Counted from the first letter of the stretch, positions 1 to 8,500 are shown. The stretch is DNA of 53,520 nucleotides from Streptomyces sp. SID486 (GCF_009865385.1 NZ_WWJT01000571.1:1-53520), one strand, 5' to 3'. Notes: a model not told the origin generated them from the letters alone. Made by a program: numbers and translations.

Positions 1-1
1 T

Positions 2-22
2 GGCCCGGCATTGCGCCGGGCC
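2..22. terminator. perfect GC hairpin at window edge
   Basis: The arms GGCCCGGC and GCCGGGCC flank a 5-nt loop (ATTGC). It could be the terminator of a gene lying off the left edge, or a fragment of a folded subterminal repeat. No neighbouring gene is visible to decide. Confidence 0.35.
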
Positions 23-923
23 GGGCAGTGGCCAGACCTCTGATCAGCGTCTCCGACGGCACCCCTCGGGCCCGGCGACACCACCCCCCAGGTCATCCAC
101 TCGACAGGGGGCAACAGTCATACCGGGCCCGGAGGCCAGCGGCCCTCTTGCAGGACCGCGAAGAAGATAACGGGGCGAGAGGGCCTGTGCGTACTCCCGG
201 GCCGGGTCGTTCGCCGTCAGTGTTCAGTTCCTGCAGGCGGTCATTGAGATGCCGGGAGCCGGCCGCGGGCACCGCGGAGACCAGGAGGGATCCGTTGCCG
301 CTCCGCAGCACTCCAATCACCACCGCCCCCCCTGGAACGCCAGCGCCGAGTCCGCTGCCTCGGAGCCATCGCCGAACGGCAGATGAGCACACGTCACCTG
401 GAAGCCGCCTGTGCCATCCGGACACACTCCTGGACGGGCACGTCTTCCTGTCCTCCGCCCGTTGCGACAGCACCTCACAACACTCCTCACGTCCTGCACC
501 GCCCACCGTCCATACGCCCCGGTGCGTGACCTCCTGGACCGGGCCCGGCAGATAGCCATGGCCGCCTAGAAAACGAATCCGATGCTCGCGACGTACCTCT
601 TCAATGTGCCCAACTCTTGCGACGGCCACGGTGAGGACGAGTCATCGGAGGATCAGCCGCGCGCCCCGGAGGCGTGATCGACTCCGGGGACGCAGCCGTA
701 TCGGCTACAACCGGGGGCGGGACCGTCCCGTTCCAGTGTTCCAGGCGGTGCGTATCGTCACTGGTCAAGGCCACTTTCACCATTCCACCGTTCCGAAGTG
801 GGAGAGGTTCCTGGCCGTTGGGGCGCTCTCGTCCTTAGCGTTCAGGTCGTCAAGCCGCCGCCCTGCCGTTCTGATCGTGCCGACGGGTGAGCGGCCCACA
901 TTCTCGTGATCACGGAGGTCACC
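23..923. other. gene-poor decayed stretch
   Basis: No reading frame here has a convincing start, domain or codon bias. Positions about 283–410 are clearly related in sequence to 4252–4390 (see the repeat entry), so part of the stretch is a relic. The rest shows nothing recognisable. Confidence 0.5.
283..410 (-). repeat. relic segment A, copy 1 (related to 4252–4390)
   Basis: Read on the minus strand, this segment and 4252–4390 encode matching strings: 'HLPFGDGSEA' here against 'HLPFPDDCEA' there, then a stop, then 'GAVVIGVLRSGNGS' against 'AMMVGAPQSSDGS'. The second copy reads as one gene ending in LQG-stop followed closely by ATGATG of another, so the ancestor may have been a two-gene junction. 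I do not recognise either protein, and neither copy is a complete gene. Confidence 0.45.
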
Positions 924-1223
924 TTGCGTCGTCTCACGCGCACACTCGGCGTGCTCGGCGGGAGCGCCTTGCTCACGCTCGGTCTCACTCAATCGGCCGA
1001 TGCCGCAGTCGGGAATCTGGACCTGAACGGACGTGTCATCACCGATCCCGCCCGGTCGTCATGCCATACCAGCAGCCCGCTCAATCTCATCGTGCACAAC
1101 TACACCAACTCCCCGGTGGCCGTCTTCGACCAGCCGGAATGCGCAGGCACCGTCCTCGGCCTCGTGCTGCCGGTCAGCAACGGCTTCTTCCCCCGAGGAT
1201 GGAGCGTCCGGGTCATGCAGTAG
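924..1223 (+). CDS. small secreted protein, unknown function
   Basis: A 99-residue protein starting at TTG 924. GGAGG at 914–918 gives a 5-nt spacer to this codon, a better fit than the GTG at 906. The N-terminus MRRLTRTLGVLGG...SADAA is a typical signal peptide with a twin-Arg-like basic n-region and an A-x-A cleavage site near residue 28. The mature part is about 70 residues with two cysteines (in SSCHTS and PECAG), suggesting one disulphide. This layout resembles many small Streptomyces exported proteins, but I do not recognise the family. No partner gene is adjacent. Confidence 0.6.
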   Translation: MRRLTRTLGVLGGSALLTLGLTQSADAAVGNLDLNGRVITDPARSSCHTSSPLNLIVHNYTNSPVAVFDQPECAGTVLGLVLPVSNGFFPRGWSVRVMQ

Positions 1224-1572
1224 GTGCCAACGGCGCTGACCTCGCACAGGGTTGGACAGCCGGGCCACTTGGTCCACTACCACCCCGACTGGCGGCACGC
1301 GTCAACGAAGTCCTGGCCGTCCCGAACGCTGAACAGGAAAGCTCATCCGATTGGGTTGCGCGCGAGCCCGGACCGACGGCCAGGGCTCGCGGTCCGGGGC
1401 AGCCGCTGAGGGCAACGGGCAGCACCGCTCGCGCCGGCCTTGACAGTCCGGGTGACAGCCCGCCCAACTCGGTTCCGACTCCCTCGCTTTGACTTGACGG
1501 CGAGTGTCCGGCGATGGGAAGAACTAAGCCGTGTATCGAAAGTGGATCTTGAGCTGTGAATGATCCCGGTTC
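1224..1572. other. intergenic, no gene seen
   Basis: About 350 bases between the secreted protein and the transposase relic. Overlapping frames are open only because of high GC; none has a credible start or motif. Confidence 0.4.
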
Positions 1573-1910
1573 ATGGGTCGGGGAGACCTCACGGACGAAC
1601 AGTGGGCGGGGCTGGAGCCGTTGTTGCCGAAGGGCACGAGGGTCGGGCGGCCACCCGTCTGGCCTCGGCGGCAGTTGATCGACGCATACGGTTCCGCGTC
1701 CGGACCGGTGTTCCGTCGTGGAGACCGGTCGACCGGTCGTCGGGGAACCGGACCCCGGTGCCGGCCGAGCTCGTCCTGCCGCGCGAGGTCGCCGCCGCGG
1801 GAATCCGGGCCGCGCCGTCGAGCGGCTGGACGCCCCGCTCCGACGGCTCGCCGTTCGAGCTGCGCCTTTCCCCCGCCGGCAGACCGGGACGGAGCGCCGG
1901 AGGGTCCAAG
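1573..1910 (+). pseudogene. IS5-family transposase, N-terminal relic
   Basis: The ATG at 1573 opens with MGRGDLTDEQWAGLEPLLPK, the standard start of IS5-type transposases (DUF4096-like region, 'LTDEQWARLEPLLP'). After about 40 residues the frame is lost. The next expected block (RFRVRTGVPWRDVPERYG) is seen only in a different frame as RFRVRTGVPSWRPVD at about 1697–1740, and then the homology dissolves. No DDE catalytic residues remain, so the element is dead. It is not the partner of the minus-strand fragment at 2661–2775, which has the opposite orientation. Confidence 0.75.
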
Positions 1911-2036
1911 AAATGGTTTGCCGACCCGGTGGCTGTGTGTCACCGTTCGGCCTGGACCCGCAGTTGATCATCAACGGCCGGTCGATGCCGACATGTCGGC
2001 GGCCTCTCGGGGATCCACCGGAGAGGTGACGAAACG

Positions 2037-2459
2037 ATGGGAACCGGTGCCGTGGGGAACAATTACGAGGACGAGTGTCGCAGGTCGTTGGCCGAGGAGC
2101 AGGCGAAGAGCCTCGCCGGGACCAACAACTGGGAACATGTGGACAGGGAGCGGGTCCACCAGGACTGGGACGTCCTGTACCGGGAGATGACGGCTTTCCT
2201 CGACGGCGGCTCCCTGCCAGGGGACCAGCAGGTCCAGGAGCTCGTCCGCAGGCACTTCGACATCGTTAGCCGGTTCTACACCCCCTCCAGGGAGGCTTAC
2301 ATCGGCATGTCGCTCTTCTACGCCGAGGACGAGGCCATGAGGGCGTTCCACGATTTCTACCACCCCGGAATGGTGGAGTTCCTGGGCGCCGCGATCAAGG
2401 TGTTCGCCGAGCAGGGGAGCGGGTTCGCCCCCAGCGCAGGGGCCGAGGCTTCGGCGTAG
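2037..2459 (+). CDS. stand-alone TipAS-domain (antibiotic-recognition) protein
   Basis: 140 residues. Most of the protein matches the all-helical TipAS fold: a WEHVDRERVHQDWDVLYREM helix, then 'VRRHFDIVSRFYTPSREAYIGMSLFY', then 'FHDFYHPGMVEFLGAAIKVF'. In TipA and AlbA-like proteins this domain traps thiopeptides or albicidin. There is no MerR DNA-binding half, so it resembles the short TipAS form that acts as a sequestering drug-binding protein in the cytoplasm. A GGAGAGG motif at 2020–2026 lies about 10 nt before the ATG. It sits between two transposase relics, which fits a gene carried in an unstable region. The ligand cannot be predicted. Confidence 0.8.
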   Translation: MGTGAVGNNYEDECRRSLAEEQAKSLAGTNNWEHVDRERVHQDWDVLYREMTAFLDGGSLPGDQQVQELVRRHFDIVSRFYTPSREAYIGMSLFYAEDEAMRAFHDFYHPGMVEFLGAAIKVFAEQGSGFAPSAGAEASA

Positions 2460-2660
2460 TCGGGCGACACCGGCCAGGACATGCATGGGCGGGGTTCAGG
2501 CCCAGGGGGCTGTCGCAGCCCCAGGGAGGAGGAAGCAGAGACCGGGGTCTCGGGCTGGTGCCGAGGCAACATCCTGCGTGACGACGACTTCGTCTGCGTC
2601 TTCTGCGGGAGCGATCTGCCAGCGCCGTGGAACGTGGGTCCCGCTGCGTGAGACCGCGGG

Positions 2661-2775
2661 TCACAGCCACTCGTTGATGGTCGCCGCGAGGACGGTCGCC
2701 TCGTAGCGGACGGCGAGCTTGTCGTACCGCGTGGCGACAGCGCGATGTCTCTTGAGGCGGTTGATCCCGTACGCG
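2661..2775 (-). pseudogene. IS5-family transposase, C-terminal relic
   Basis: The minus strand reads INRLKRHRAVATRYDKLAVR followed by YEATVLAATINEWL and a TGA stop at 2661–2663. This is the characteristic C-terminal end of IS5/IS1182-like actinobacterial transposases. Nothing upstream in frame continues the gene, so it is a stranded tail of a deleted element. Confidence 0.75.
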
Positions 2776-2946
2776 CCGGCCAGCACCGCGCCCCGCACGG
2801 AGACGGCCCAGGGCGCGGTGGGCCCGTCGGCGACGGGGGCGTGAGCCGACGGGGGGTCTCGTACCGCATCAGTCGACGTTCGCCTTGGCGACGACCTCGC
2901 GTAGCCGTCCGTTCCCTGGTGTGACGTCGTCCCCTAAGGTGTCGAC

Positions 2947-3096
2947 ATGATCGGGCACGACGAGGCCATGGTCATCGAACGCCCCAAGGTGAGCTTCCCG
3001 CTCGGCCTGGCTTTCGCTCGGAAGTTCCTTGCGAAGATCCATGGTGGTGACCGCGTCGCGGATCATGATGCCGTCAGGGCACGGGTGCCGGGGTGA
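2947..3096 (+). CDS. possible small ORF with leaderless start
   Basis: A 49-codon frame beginning MIGHDEAMVIERPKVSFPLG. TAAGGT at 2935–2940 lies 6 nt before the ATG, which fits the leaderless promoter spacing seen at many genes in this window. Codon bias is only moderately GC3-rich. The overlapping minus frame (2869–3066) is also open. I do not recognise the peptide; it may be a relic. Confidence 0.25.
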   Translation: MIGHDEAMVIERPKVSFPLGLAFARKFLAKIHGGDRVADHDAVRARVPG

Positions 3097-3267
3097 TCTG
3101 GTCCGGGTCGGCGAGCCCGTCGAGGCTGGTGGTCCACTTCAGGCCGCTGCCGGCCGGGGCGGGCCACGCGACGGGGCGGGCCACGCGACCGGGGCGGCCA
3201 CGCGACCGGCCGCGCGCTCCGGCCTTCGGGTCATACCGCCCGCAACGGCGCCTGCGACGGAACACAG

Positions 3268-3355
3268 AGGCGGTCCGGGCCTCGGCGTCCGGCCGCCACC
3301 GACATCATCGTCCCGGCAACGGCCGGACTCCCATACGAGCGCACATGACGCCCAA
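3268..3355. repeat. relic segment B, copy 1 (duplicate of 4418–4508)
   Basis: The segment shares long identical blocks with 4418–4508, for example GGCGTCCGGCC and GGCCGGACTCCCA. Each copy lies just before a chaplin-like relic (3416 and 4601), with a spacing of about 1.15–1.18 kb between copies. This shows an old tandem duplication. Confidence 0.65.
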
Positions 3356-3415
3356 ATCCAACCTATACCTCATACCTTGAACTAGGTAGTGAGAATTCCT
3401 GACGCGCTACTCAAC

Positions 3416-3728
3416 TCACCTTGGGGGCCCGCCAGGCGCCTCCTCGACATTTTCGTCTGGACTGATACCGAAGTCGGCGCCGCCGAACCGATTGAGCGGG
3501 CTATCGAGTGGGAGGCGCAGGAAGTTGCCGCCGGCTGCGCCGGTGCCTGTTGTCGTGGACCCGCCCGTATGAACGCGCGCGTTGAGATTGGCGCAGTCGG
3601 TACCGAAGGCGCGGAAGGAAGTCACCGATACCGCTGGCGGAGGCCGGGGCAGCGGCGAGGATGCCGCCCGCTACGGCGGTGGCGGTGGCGGCGAGGGTGA
3701 GCGTGGTCAGCATCCTGGGACGCGTCAT
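3416..3728 (-). pseudogene. chaplin-like small secreted protein, frameshifted (copy 1)
   Basis: Reading from ATG 3728, MTRPRMLTTLTLAATATAVA...ASASGIGD is a signal peptide with the start of the mature chain. The frame then breaks, and the continuation FGTDCANLNARVHTGG...GGNFLRLPLDSPLN is in another frame down to the stop at 3416. Alignment with the copy at 4601 shows that two bases are missing in the GGTGACTTCCTTCC region (about 3615–3625). The blocks PAFGTDCAN and GNFLRLPLxSPxNxCG resemble the two cysteine-bearing blocks of chaplins (NPAFGNTC and GNVVQVPVHVPVNVCG), in swapped order. The family call is by motif only. In this copy the second cysteine is replaced (SPLNRFGG). Confidence 0.6.
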
Positions 3729-4251
3729 GGCCGGTGGACGAGCGCCACGGCGACCCGTCGCACGCTGGATCTTCCGCCGCTCAACCGCTCAGTCCCGCCG
3801 AATCGGCGCTCATCCGCCGACAGAAGGCGACAGAAGCGCTCCGTCACAGCGCGTGTGCGGCGACGGGAAGAACTGCGGAGGCCACATGCCGATGGTGACC
3901 TGTTCGACGTCGGTGAACTCCACCATCAGTGGGGATCATGCGCCAATCGAACTTGCCACCGCCTGTGGACACGCCTCCCCGATGGAGGCGAAAAGCTCCT
4001 CGCCTCACCCTTGCCCGTGGGCCCGTGCCGGCTGGACGGGCCCGCCTTGCCCCCCCGTCCTGCTTGATCCTGACCTTGTCGGTCAGGCGGCCTGGGCACT
4101 TCGTCGTGCCGCCGCCTGGCTCGCCAGCTCGGCCGACCCCTACCTGCGGGCGGACGGCACGGCCCGCGTACAGCGGGACATGCGCGCGGCCGTCGCCGAT
4201 CTCGTCCACCCCGCACTCGCCTTGCATGAGGGACTCGTGCGCTGGCACCTC
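3729..4251. other. no confident gene between chaplin-like relics
   Basis: Both strands carry open frames here, and both have GC-rich third positions over 4075–4300, so base bias cannot pick one. The plus frame contains an Ala/Arg-rich helical string (AAWALRRAAAWLASS). The minus frame opens with MMVGAPQSSDGS at 4299. Neither is recognisable. Confidence 0.35.
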
Positions 4252-4390
4252 CGAGACCGAGATGGACCCGTCACTGCTCTGCGGCGCTCCGACCATCATC
4301 GCTCACCCCTGGAGCTTCAGGGCCGCATGCACCGCCTCGCAGTCATCGGGGAACGGCAGATGAGTATGTGCCACCTGGAGGCACCTGATG
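4252..4390 (-). repeat. relic segment A, copy 2 (related to 283–410)
   Basis: This is the better preserved copy. On the minus strand a frame ends 'HLPFPDDCEAVHAALKLQG' with its stop at 4303–4305, and an ATGATG follows within 4 nt. This looks like the junction of two co-transcribed genes. The products are unidentified. Confidence 0.4.
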
Positions 4391-4417
4391 CCGCCAACGG
4401 GCCCACGACTGAACCTA

Positions 4418-4508
4418 AGCGGACCGGGCCTTGGCGTCCGGCCACCACCGGCGTCCTCATCCCAACGGCGGCCGGACTCCCACACGAGCGCCCAAAACGC
4501 CCACGTCA
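4418..4508. repeat. relic segment B, copy 2 (duplicate of 3268–3355)
   Basis: This is the second copy of the duplicated block described at 3268–3355. It sits the same distance ahead of the second chaplin-like relic. Confidence 0.65.
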
Positions 4509-4600
4509 ACCGAGAATGCCCAGCTCACTGGAGAATTCCCGGCGATTTCGTGACCGCCTCGCTCAGGTAGCGACGGCGATGGGGGCCTGACTCAGGTCGA

Positions 4601-4838
4601 TCAGGCAGGTTGTGGGCTCAAGTGCTGGGGGCTGATGTCGGCGCCACCGCACTGGTTGAACGGGCTGCCAAGAGGGAGGCGCAGGAAGTTGCCGTTGGCT
4701 GCGCCGGTGCCTGCTGTGGTGGCCCCGTCCGTGTGGGCGCGCGCGTTGAGATGCGCAGTCGGTTCCGAAAGCGGGGGGAAGAAAGTCACCGATGCCGCCG
4801 GCGGAGGCGGGGGTGGCGGCGAGGGATGAGAGCCGTCA
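4601..4838 (-). pseudogene. chaplin-like small secreted protein, truncated and frameshifted (copy 2)
   Basis: The minus strand preserves ATPASAGGIGDFLPPAFGTD, then a two-base deletion after GACTGCGC, then NARAHTDGATTAGTGAANGN and LPLGSPFNQCGGADISP in another frame to the stop at 4601. The signal peptide is gone: an in-frame stop lies just upstream and the membrane-protein gene at 4840 abuts it. The deletion differs from that in copy 1, so the two copies died independently after duplication. Confidence 0.6.
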
Positions 4839-4839
4839 C

Positions 4840-5172
4840 CTACAGGCCAAGGGCCAGGAGGATCGTCACTGCCGGAGGGACCGGCGCGACCCAACCCGCC
4901 CAGCGGCCCGTCCTCGCCAGGGCGGGGTGGCGCCGGCACAGCCAGAAGGCCAGCACGAGCAGTGGAGTAGCCGTCCAGGACCCGAACCAGCAGACCGTGA
5001 CGACCGCCACGGTCTGAGGATGAACCTCCGCGGCCATCCCGGCAAAGGCCCCGAAGAGAAACGCCATCGGAATCAGGGCCAGCGCCAATGCCGTGACCCA
5101 CCGCAACACCAGGTCGGTGACAGGGACTGCGGCGGCGCGGTCGGTGGTCAGGAACGGAGTCGTCTCGTGCAT
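4840..5172 (-). CDS. small integral membrane protein, unknown
   Basis: 110 residues from ATG 5172, beginning MHETTPFLTTDRAAAVP. Three hydrophobic helices are evident: about 20–48 (VLRWVTALALALIPMAFLFG...), about 53–75 (TVAVVTVCWFGSWTATPLLV) and about 92–110 (GWVAPVPPAVTILLALGL). No ribosome-binding site stands out before 5172. An in-frame start further up (near 5265) would add a hydrophilic N-terminus. The gene lies directly downstream of the broken tpg on the same strand, which may be chance. No family recognised. Confidence 0.55.
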   Translation of the reverse strand: MHETTPFLTTDRAAAVPVTDLVLRWVTALALALIPMAFLFGAFAGMAAEVHPQTVAVVTVCWFGSWTATPLLVLAFWLCRRHPALARTGRWAGWVAPVPPAVTILLALGL

Positions 5173-5261
5173 GGGTAGAGCCAATCGGCCCGGGCGCCGG
5201 TTCGCTTGCGCGGGCGTACTCAGAGTCGGCAGGTCTTCGTACTCATGCTGCCCAGGCAGCA

Positions 5262-5609
5262 TCATCGGTGGTGCCCGGTGCCGCGGTGAACCCGAACCGG
5301 GCCCGAGTGTCGATGACCAGGCCGGTGCTGGTGGCCGCCCGGCGGCGGGCCTGCTCACGGATCCGGGGGCTCCCGGCGTGCACGGACCGCGTCGGCCAGG
5401 CGCCCGGCAAGGTCGGGGCCTGGTCGGCGGATCTGGTATTTCACGTAGCGCTCGACGGTGCGCTGCGAGACGCCGAGCAATTCGACGACGGCCCGGGTGC
5501 CCTTGAGCTGTTTGACGAGGTAGGGCATCTGCGCGCCAGCGGATTTCGGGATCGGGCGGGTGAACGCCTGTTGCACGACATGATCCGGGCCGTCGGCGAC
5601 CAGACCCAT
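5262..5609 (-). pseudogene. tpg: terminal protein Tpg, frameshifted and truncated
   Basis: From ATG 5609 the product opens MGLVADG and carries QAFTRPIPKSAGAQMPYLVK and QLKGTRAVVELLGVSQRTVE, closely matching the intact Tpg at 43279–43836. The frame ends prematurely near 5355. The continuation (REQARRRAATSTGLVIDTRA then RFGFTAAPGTTDD) is in another frame and stops near 5262. The residue that aligns with Thr114 of the intact copy, within GTTDD, is still present, but the C-terminal 70 or so residues are lost. No tap remnant is visible upstream. This is probably a relic of a second telomere-capping system, or of a telomere exchange. Confidence 0.85.
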
Positions 5610-6191
5610 GCGGGGTACTTCCTTCCAAGATCGGCTGCGCGGGGATGTGGTGGCCGATCGCTGGGTTCGGCGATGGAGTTGGACGCCGTACCGGGTGATC
5701 GACCCCGAGAAAGGCATCCGGGGGCCCTTACAGGGCTTGCTGTAGGCGCGACCTCGCGAATCCGTCAACTAAATCGCGACAGGACACCGCTCAGAGCGCG
5801 ACGCAGCGAGAATCCGATGACTCGGGGTGTTCCGCAGTCCAACGACGGGACCGCCCTCCAGCCTGTCCTCCCTGCCGACACGGGGATGGTCCGCAGACGG
5901 CGACACCGGCGGCGGAGCCTTGTCCCGCGCCGTCACAGATGACGGCAGCTGCCCAGGACCAACACGCCTTGCCGGTCGGACGGCCTCCGGTGTGCCCCTG
6001 GCCCGGCATGTCCGCCGGGGCACTCGGATCCTGCTCCACTAAAGCTCCAGCGCCGGCACCGGCACGAGCACCCCGAGGTTGAGGCGGGTTCACCCGCCGG
6101 CCGGCCAAAGGACGCACCTGAGGCCGGCACGGTCACATCCCGGTCGTGATCAGGCGCGCGGCTACGGCTTACGAAAACCCGTACCGCTTGC
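5610..6191. other. intergenic, no gene seen
   Basis: About 580 bases between the tpg relic and the monooxygenase. The minus frame that runs into tpg from 5768 shows no Tap-like motif. Nothing recognisable. Confidence 0.4.
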
Positions 6192-7301
6192 TCAACGGTC
6201 CATCGGGGGAATGAGGTCGTCGAGTGCCTTGGCGCAGTCCTGGGCGGCCTGGGCCGAGCGTGGCAGCATGAGGTTCTCGTAGGCGCGCACGGCGTCGTCG
6301 ATGTTGGATTCGGTGATGAGGGCGCGGGCCAGGTCGGCGCCGTCGAGCATGGCGAGGTTGGCACCGAGCCCGACAGGGGGCATCAGATGGGCGGCGTCGC
6401 CCAGCAGGGTGATGCCAGGGACGTGTTCCCAGGTGTGCGGGACAGGCAGCACGAACACGGGCCGGTGTACGAACCCGCCGTCGCTGTGCCTCAGGAGAGA
6501 GAGCAGGTTGTCGTCCCAGCCGTCGAACATCTTCAGCAGGTGTGCGCGCACGGCGGACGTGTCGTCGGGCTCCACGTCGGCGGCCACGTGCCAGTTCCGC
6601 GGGGCGCGGAAGGCGGCATAGACGCGTATGTGACCTGTGCTGTTGCGCTGGGCGAGCAGGGCTTTGCCGTCGGCCGTCGCCAGCAGGGTGCCGTCGCCGA
6701 CCATGCGTGCGAGGCCGGGGTGGCGGGTGTCGCAGTCGGTGAGACCGGTCTCGATGAAGGTGACACCGGTGTAGCCGGGCGTGGCGTCCGACAGGGCTGG
6801 GCGGATGCGCGACCATGCGCCGTCGGCGCCGACCACCAGGTCGGCGTCCTCGGTGGTGCCGTCATCGAGGAGTACGCGCCAAGTACCGTCCCCGAGCGGG
6901 GTGGCACCGGTGACATTGCGACCCCACCGGACGGTGCCCTCGGCGAGCGATTCCAGGAACAGGCCGCGCAGCTGGCCGCGATCGATCTCCGGGCTGTCGT
7001 CGTCGTGGACGGGCCCCGGGAAGGGCAGGGCGGCGGCTGTCACGGGGTCCACCACGCGCCACTCCTGGCTTTCGGGACGGGCCAGGGCGCGGAATTGGTC
7101 GAGCAGGCCCGCCGCGCGCAGGGCGGCCTGACCGGTGCCGCCGTGTATGTCGAGGCTACCGCCCTGCGGGCGGACACCGGTGGAAGCCTCCGATTCGAAG
7201 ACCGTGACGGAGCGGCCGTGGAGCTGCAGGACGCGGGCCAGGGCAAGGCCGCCGAGTCCAGCGCCGACGATCACGATGCGGGGGCCGTGAGCGGAATCCA
7301 T
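6192..7301 (-). CDS. TetX-like FAD-dependent monooxygenase
   Basis: 369 residues, class A flavoprotein hydroxylase. The N-terminal dinucleotide site is IVIVGAGLGGLALARVL (GxGxxG), followed by an acidic residue in VFESE. QGGSLDIHGGTGQAALRAAG, then EIDRGQLRGLFLESL, and near the C-terminus GDAAHLMPPVGLGANLAML follow the TetX order, including its characteristic LDIH segment and GDAAHLMPP flavin loop. Family members insert oxygen into aromatic rings, and TetX itself inactivates tetracyclines. Whether this one does is unknown, since many Streptomyces homologues act in other oxidations. The start at 7301 follows AAGGAG with about 8 nt spacing. The gene is monocistronic. Confidence 0.85.
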   Translation of the reverse strand: MDSAHGPRIVIVGAGLGGLALARVLQLHGRSVTVFESEASTGVRPQGGSLDIHGGTGQAALRAAGLLDQFRALARPESQEWRVVDPVTAAALPFPGPVHDDDSPEIDRGQLRGLFLESLAEGTVRWGRNVTGATPLGDGTWRVLLDDGTTEDADLVVGADGAWSRIRPALSDATPGYTGVTFIETGLTDCDTRHPGLARMVGDGTLLATADGKALLAQRNSTGHIRVYAAFRAPRNWHVAADVEPDDTSAVRAHLLKMFDGWDDNLLSLLRHSDGGFVHRPVFVLPVPHTWEHVPGITLLGDAAHLMPPVGLGANLAMLDGADLARALITESNIDDAVRAYENLMLPRSAQAAQDCAKALDDLIPPMDR

Positions 7302-7576
7302 GGAGCTACTCCTTCCTCGTGATGTGGGTGGGTTGCCAGAAGATGCGGCGTACGACCAAGTAAGCACAGTCCCCAGGCAAAGTGCCTCTTAATTACGGCG
7401 CGTTGGCCCGAACCGGCGGGATACCGCGAGCGCGAGAAGGCCAGACCTGTCGCCACCTGACAGCCGCCGCACCTCAGCCCTTCCTCGACCGCGGCACAAT
7501 GCTCGGCCTCGCCAACCCAAGTAGTCACCCGGCGCCCGCCACCACAGCATTGCCGAGCGTTCGAAGAACTACCGGT
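7302..7576. other. intergenic upstream region of the monooxygenase
   Basis: No regulator is divergently encoded here and no clear palindrome was seen. Promoter elements could not be assigned with confidence. Confidence 0.3.
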
Positions 7577-7765
7577 ACTCCACTAACGACCAGGTCGTCG
7601 CCGACCCCGACACCCGATCGTCGTCGCTGACGGCCGGCCCCTGCCGGGCAACCGCAATGACTCCAAGGCGTGGGAGCTGTCCGGCGCGAAAGCTGCCGTC
7701 GGCAGGACCACCGTGATCGCGGACGGCGGTTAGCGCGGCACCGGCCTGGTCCCCGCACCGCCGGG
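7577..7765 (+). pseudogene. IS5-family transposase internal relic
   Basis: The fragments DQVVADPDTR, GPLPGNRNDSKAWELSGAKA and TVIADGG-stop-RGTGLV match, in order, the catalytic core of IS5/IS112-like transposases ('VVADVDTRLVVAVGRPLPGNRND' ... 'VIADGGYRGTG'). There is a frameshift after DTR and a TAG replaces the Tyr codon after ADGG. The second catalytic Asp (ADGG) is recognisable, but no N- or C-terminal part remains. Confidence 0.7.
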
Positions 7766-7781
7766 AAACCGGCCAGACCGA

Positions 7782-7814
7782 ACTTCCAGTCTGGAAGTCT
7801 GGAAGTCTGGGAAG
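7782..7814. repeat. palindrome plus short tandem repeat
   Basis: ACTTCCAG and CTGGAAGT form a perfect 8-bp inverted repeat with a 1-nt centre (7782–7798). The right arm is then repeated at 7799–7806, with a degenerate third copy after it. It looks like an operator or a slippage product and has no adjacent intact gene. Confidence 0.4.
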
Positions 7815-8173
7815 AGGCACGCTGCCCCTCACCACAGGGTCCGCGCCCGCTTCGAGCACACCTCACACGCACGAAGACGAGGAAGATTCGCGGAGCCGAC
7901 CGGAACGTGCGGTGCGCCGTCGGCCGGTGTACAACTGCGCTGCTGCCTGGATCTGCGCCCGGAGCCCGGCTCGTAGCCCTGCGGGCGGGCGGCCGCGTCA
8001 CGCTGACCAGCCGTGGCCGGGGTCGTGGCCGGACCGGGGTCGTCGTGGTCGCAGCCGTTGAGCAGCTGCTCGTCTCCGTTCATCCGTCCAGCCTCGCAGC
8101 CGCCACCGACAACACCCCGTACGGCGGCCCCACACGTGCCTGGGCGCATCCGGGCCGGACCGACCCGCCGTGC

Positions 8174-8500
8174 TCACCATGCCTGCGGCAACGCGTCCAG
8201 CGAGCAGCGTTCCTCACTCGCGTGGTGGCCGGCCACCCGCCACAGCGGCTCGGCGGCCCCGTGCTGGGTCAGCTGCGCCGGCGTCGTGGTCGCCTCGATG
8301 ATGCGAGCACCTGCAGCAACGGTGACTCCCGCAACCGCGTCGTGGTCGCCGACGGAGTCCCCCGTGTAGTTCCCCTCCGGGACAGTGAGACGGCGGACGG
8401 GTCCGTGGTCCTCGTCGGGGCCTCCGCCTGGGTGGAGTTCGTCAGGGGCACGGTGGGGTAAACCCCAGTCGGTTTCAGGTTGTTGCCCGGATGGGGCGGT
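8174..8500 (-). pseudogene. start-less coding fragment, unknown
   Basis: A frame ending at TGA 8174–8176 reads RLTVPEGNYTGDSVGDHDAV, then AAGARIIEATTTPAQLTQHG and WRVAGHHASEERCSLDALPQ. Third codon positions are strongly G/C and the composition looks like a genuine folded protein. No ATG, GTG or TTG occurs in frame before it runs into the promoter region of the peptidase gene at 8527, so the 5' end is lost. It includes a TTA codon near its beginning. I do not recognise the family. Confidence 0.4.

Noticed and set aside
1..120. Possible telomere at the left edge
   Set aside because: There is one perfect hairpin, but no series of close palindromes and no archetypal Streptomyces telomere start.
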